A DNA stretch of 64,000 bases from Candidatus Heimdallarchaeota archaeon (GTDB lineage: Archaea; Asgardarchaeota; Heimdallarchaeia; Hodarchaeales; Hodarchaeaceae), in NCBI GenBank assembly GCA_020353515.1, contig CP070695.1:3646277-3710276 (forward strand), given 5' to 3'. Of the stretch, positions 63,552 through 64,000 are shown one piece after another; position 1 is the stretch's first letter; every line of letters starts with the position of its first letter. The position numbers and the translations under genes were made by a program. Below the pieces are notes generated by a model. It saw only the letters and a program-made list of their open reading frames with translations, had not been told where the DNA came from and ran no database searches.

Positions 63552-64000
63552 TTAATACACTCCCAAGGAACCTTGTTTCCGAGAATAGGCCTCCATTTTA
63601 GTAAAGAGAAGGATTCCAATCATCCATAGCAAAATATCAAGAAATATTAGGCCAATAATAAAAATCACCGGCTCTACAGAAGGGAATAACACTATTTCTG
63701 GCATTATTAACTTTCTGATTACAGAAAGTCCTAATGTAAAAGGAATAACCAACGAAATTACCCGAACCCACCCTGGTAATGCTTGTAAACTATACCTAAC
63801 GGGTGTGACAAAATGCAGACCTGTTTCAATCATTTCGGTCAAGGTTCCAGGTTCTTTGAAGACAATTATAATGCCTGCCATCAATACACCAAAGCCATAT
63901 AAACCAATATTTGTGAGGAACAGGATTCCTATGGATAAGATTACCCCATCCCATAAAATATGTATTTGAAGAAATAGACTAATTATTGTAAATTGAATTA
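63552..64000 (-). CDS. ABC-2 type permease, N-terminal part outside the window
   Basis: The frame runs from the stop at 63552 without interruption to the window edge, reading IQFTIISLFLQIHILWDGV at its start, then GIIIVFKEPGTLTEMIETG and LPGWVRVISLVIPFTLGLSVIRKL. This is the C-terminal half of an ABC-2 export permease with several helices. An ATG at 63884 lies inside the protein and is not the start. It abuts the second permease gene with no gap; together they would form the membrane channel of an exporter. Confidence 0.8.
   Translation of the reverse strand, partial: IQFTIISLFLQIHILWDGVILSIGILFLTNIGLYGFGVLMAGIIIVFKEPGTLTEMIETGLHFVTPVRYSLQALPGWVRVISLVIPFTLGLSVIRKLIMPEIVLFPSVEPVIFIIGLIFLDILLWMIGILLFTKMEAYSRKQGSLGVY

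Noticed and set aside
1..64000. CRISPR array, transposon, prophage or tRNA in the window
   Set aside because: I saw no regularly spaced repeats, no transposase/integrase-like frame and no tRNA-like cloverleaf; gaps are short and A/T-rich.

Overview
The window looks like archaeal chromosome from a low-GC, glycan-degrading organism. The archaeal reading rests on an OB-fold domain of the archaeal SSB type, luciferase-like (probably F420-dependent) oxidoreductases, TATA-like boxes 40-60 bp upstream of several genes, mixed ATG/GTG/TTG starts behind Shine-Dalgarno motifs, and surface proteins ending in one membrane helix plus a Lys-rich tail. An Asgard (Promethearchaeota) archaeon is my best guess, but nothing here proves the phylum and a bacterium is not strictly excluded. 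I saw no rRNA, tRNA, CRISPR array, transposase, integrase or phage gene.

Layout. 1-6 kb: a cut-off AlkD-like repair protein, a sugar O-acetyltransferase, a small-molecule kinase, a membrane-anchored GH5 mannanase, and a DinB / luciferase-like / DUF362 operon. 6-18 kb: a GH3 beta-xylosidase-like enzyme, DinB proteins, a phosphotriesterase-like lactonase, two convergent nucleotidyltransferases, a second luciferase-like enzyme, a decayed surface-protein gene, a GH2 beta-mannosidase, TatD and a Cys-rich DUF3795 protein. 18-29 kb: ThuA, a papain-like/BtrH-like protein, a serine beta-lactamase-fold hydrolase, a zinc dehydrogenase followed by a GH94 phosphorylase, cupin, kinase and GH1. 29-39.5 kb: a 1007-residue repeat-bearing surface protein, a DinB-GH5 pair, an M1 peptidase, and EamA / creatininase / dehydrogenase genes. 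38.8-47.4 kb: a GNAT-OB fusion, then a module of ROK kinase, GH42, SIS-domain protein, NagA, PfkB kinase and a TIM-barrel hydrolase-like protein. 47.5-58.9 kb: GH3, aldo/keto reductase, GH5, a frameshifted SDR, a metallo-hydrolase, a GH161-like phosphorylase and a HAD phosphatase. 58.9-64 kb: an ABC export locus with an unusual FtsX permease-Opp ATPase fusion and two ABC-2 permeases, the last one running off the window.

How it fits together. About eleven glycoside-active enzymes are present, but only the GH5 mannanase carries an export/anchor segment. Polymers would be cut outside and short beta-linked mannans, glucans or xylans finished in the cytoplasm. Two predicted phosphorylases (GH94 about 909 aa, GH161-like 1079 aa) would give sugar 1-phosphates without spending ATP. 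The ROK/SIS/NagA/GH42 block suggests an amino-sugar route in which a SIS-domain protein may take the place of NagB. No sugar-uptake transporter with a binding protein lies in the window, so the import route is unknown. Genes are mostly single or in runs of two or three, and many neighbours are unrelated in function.
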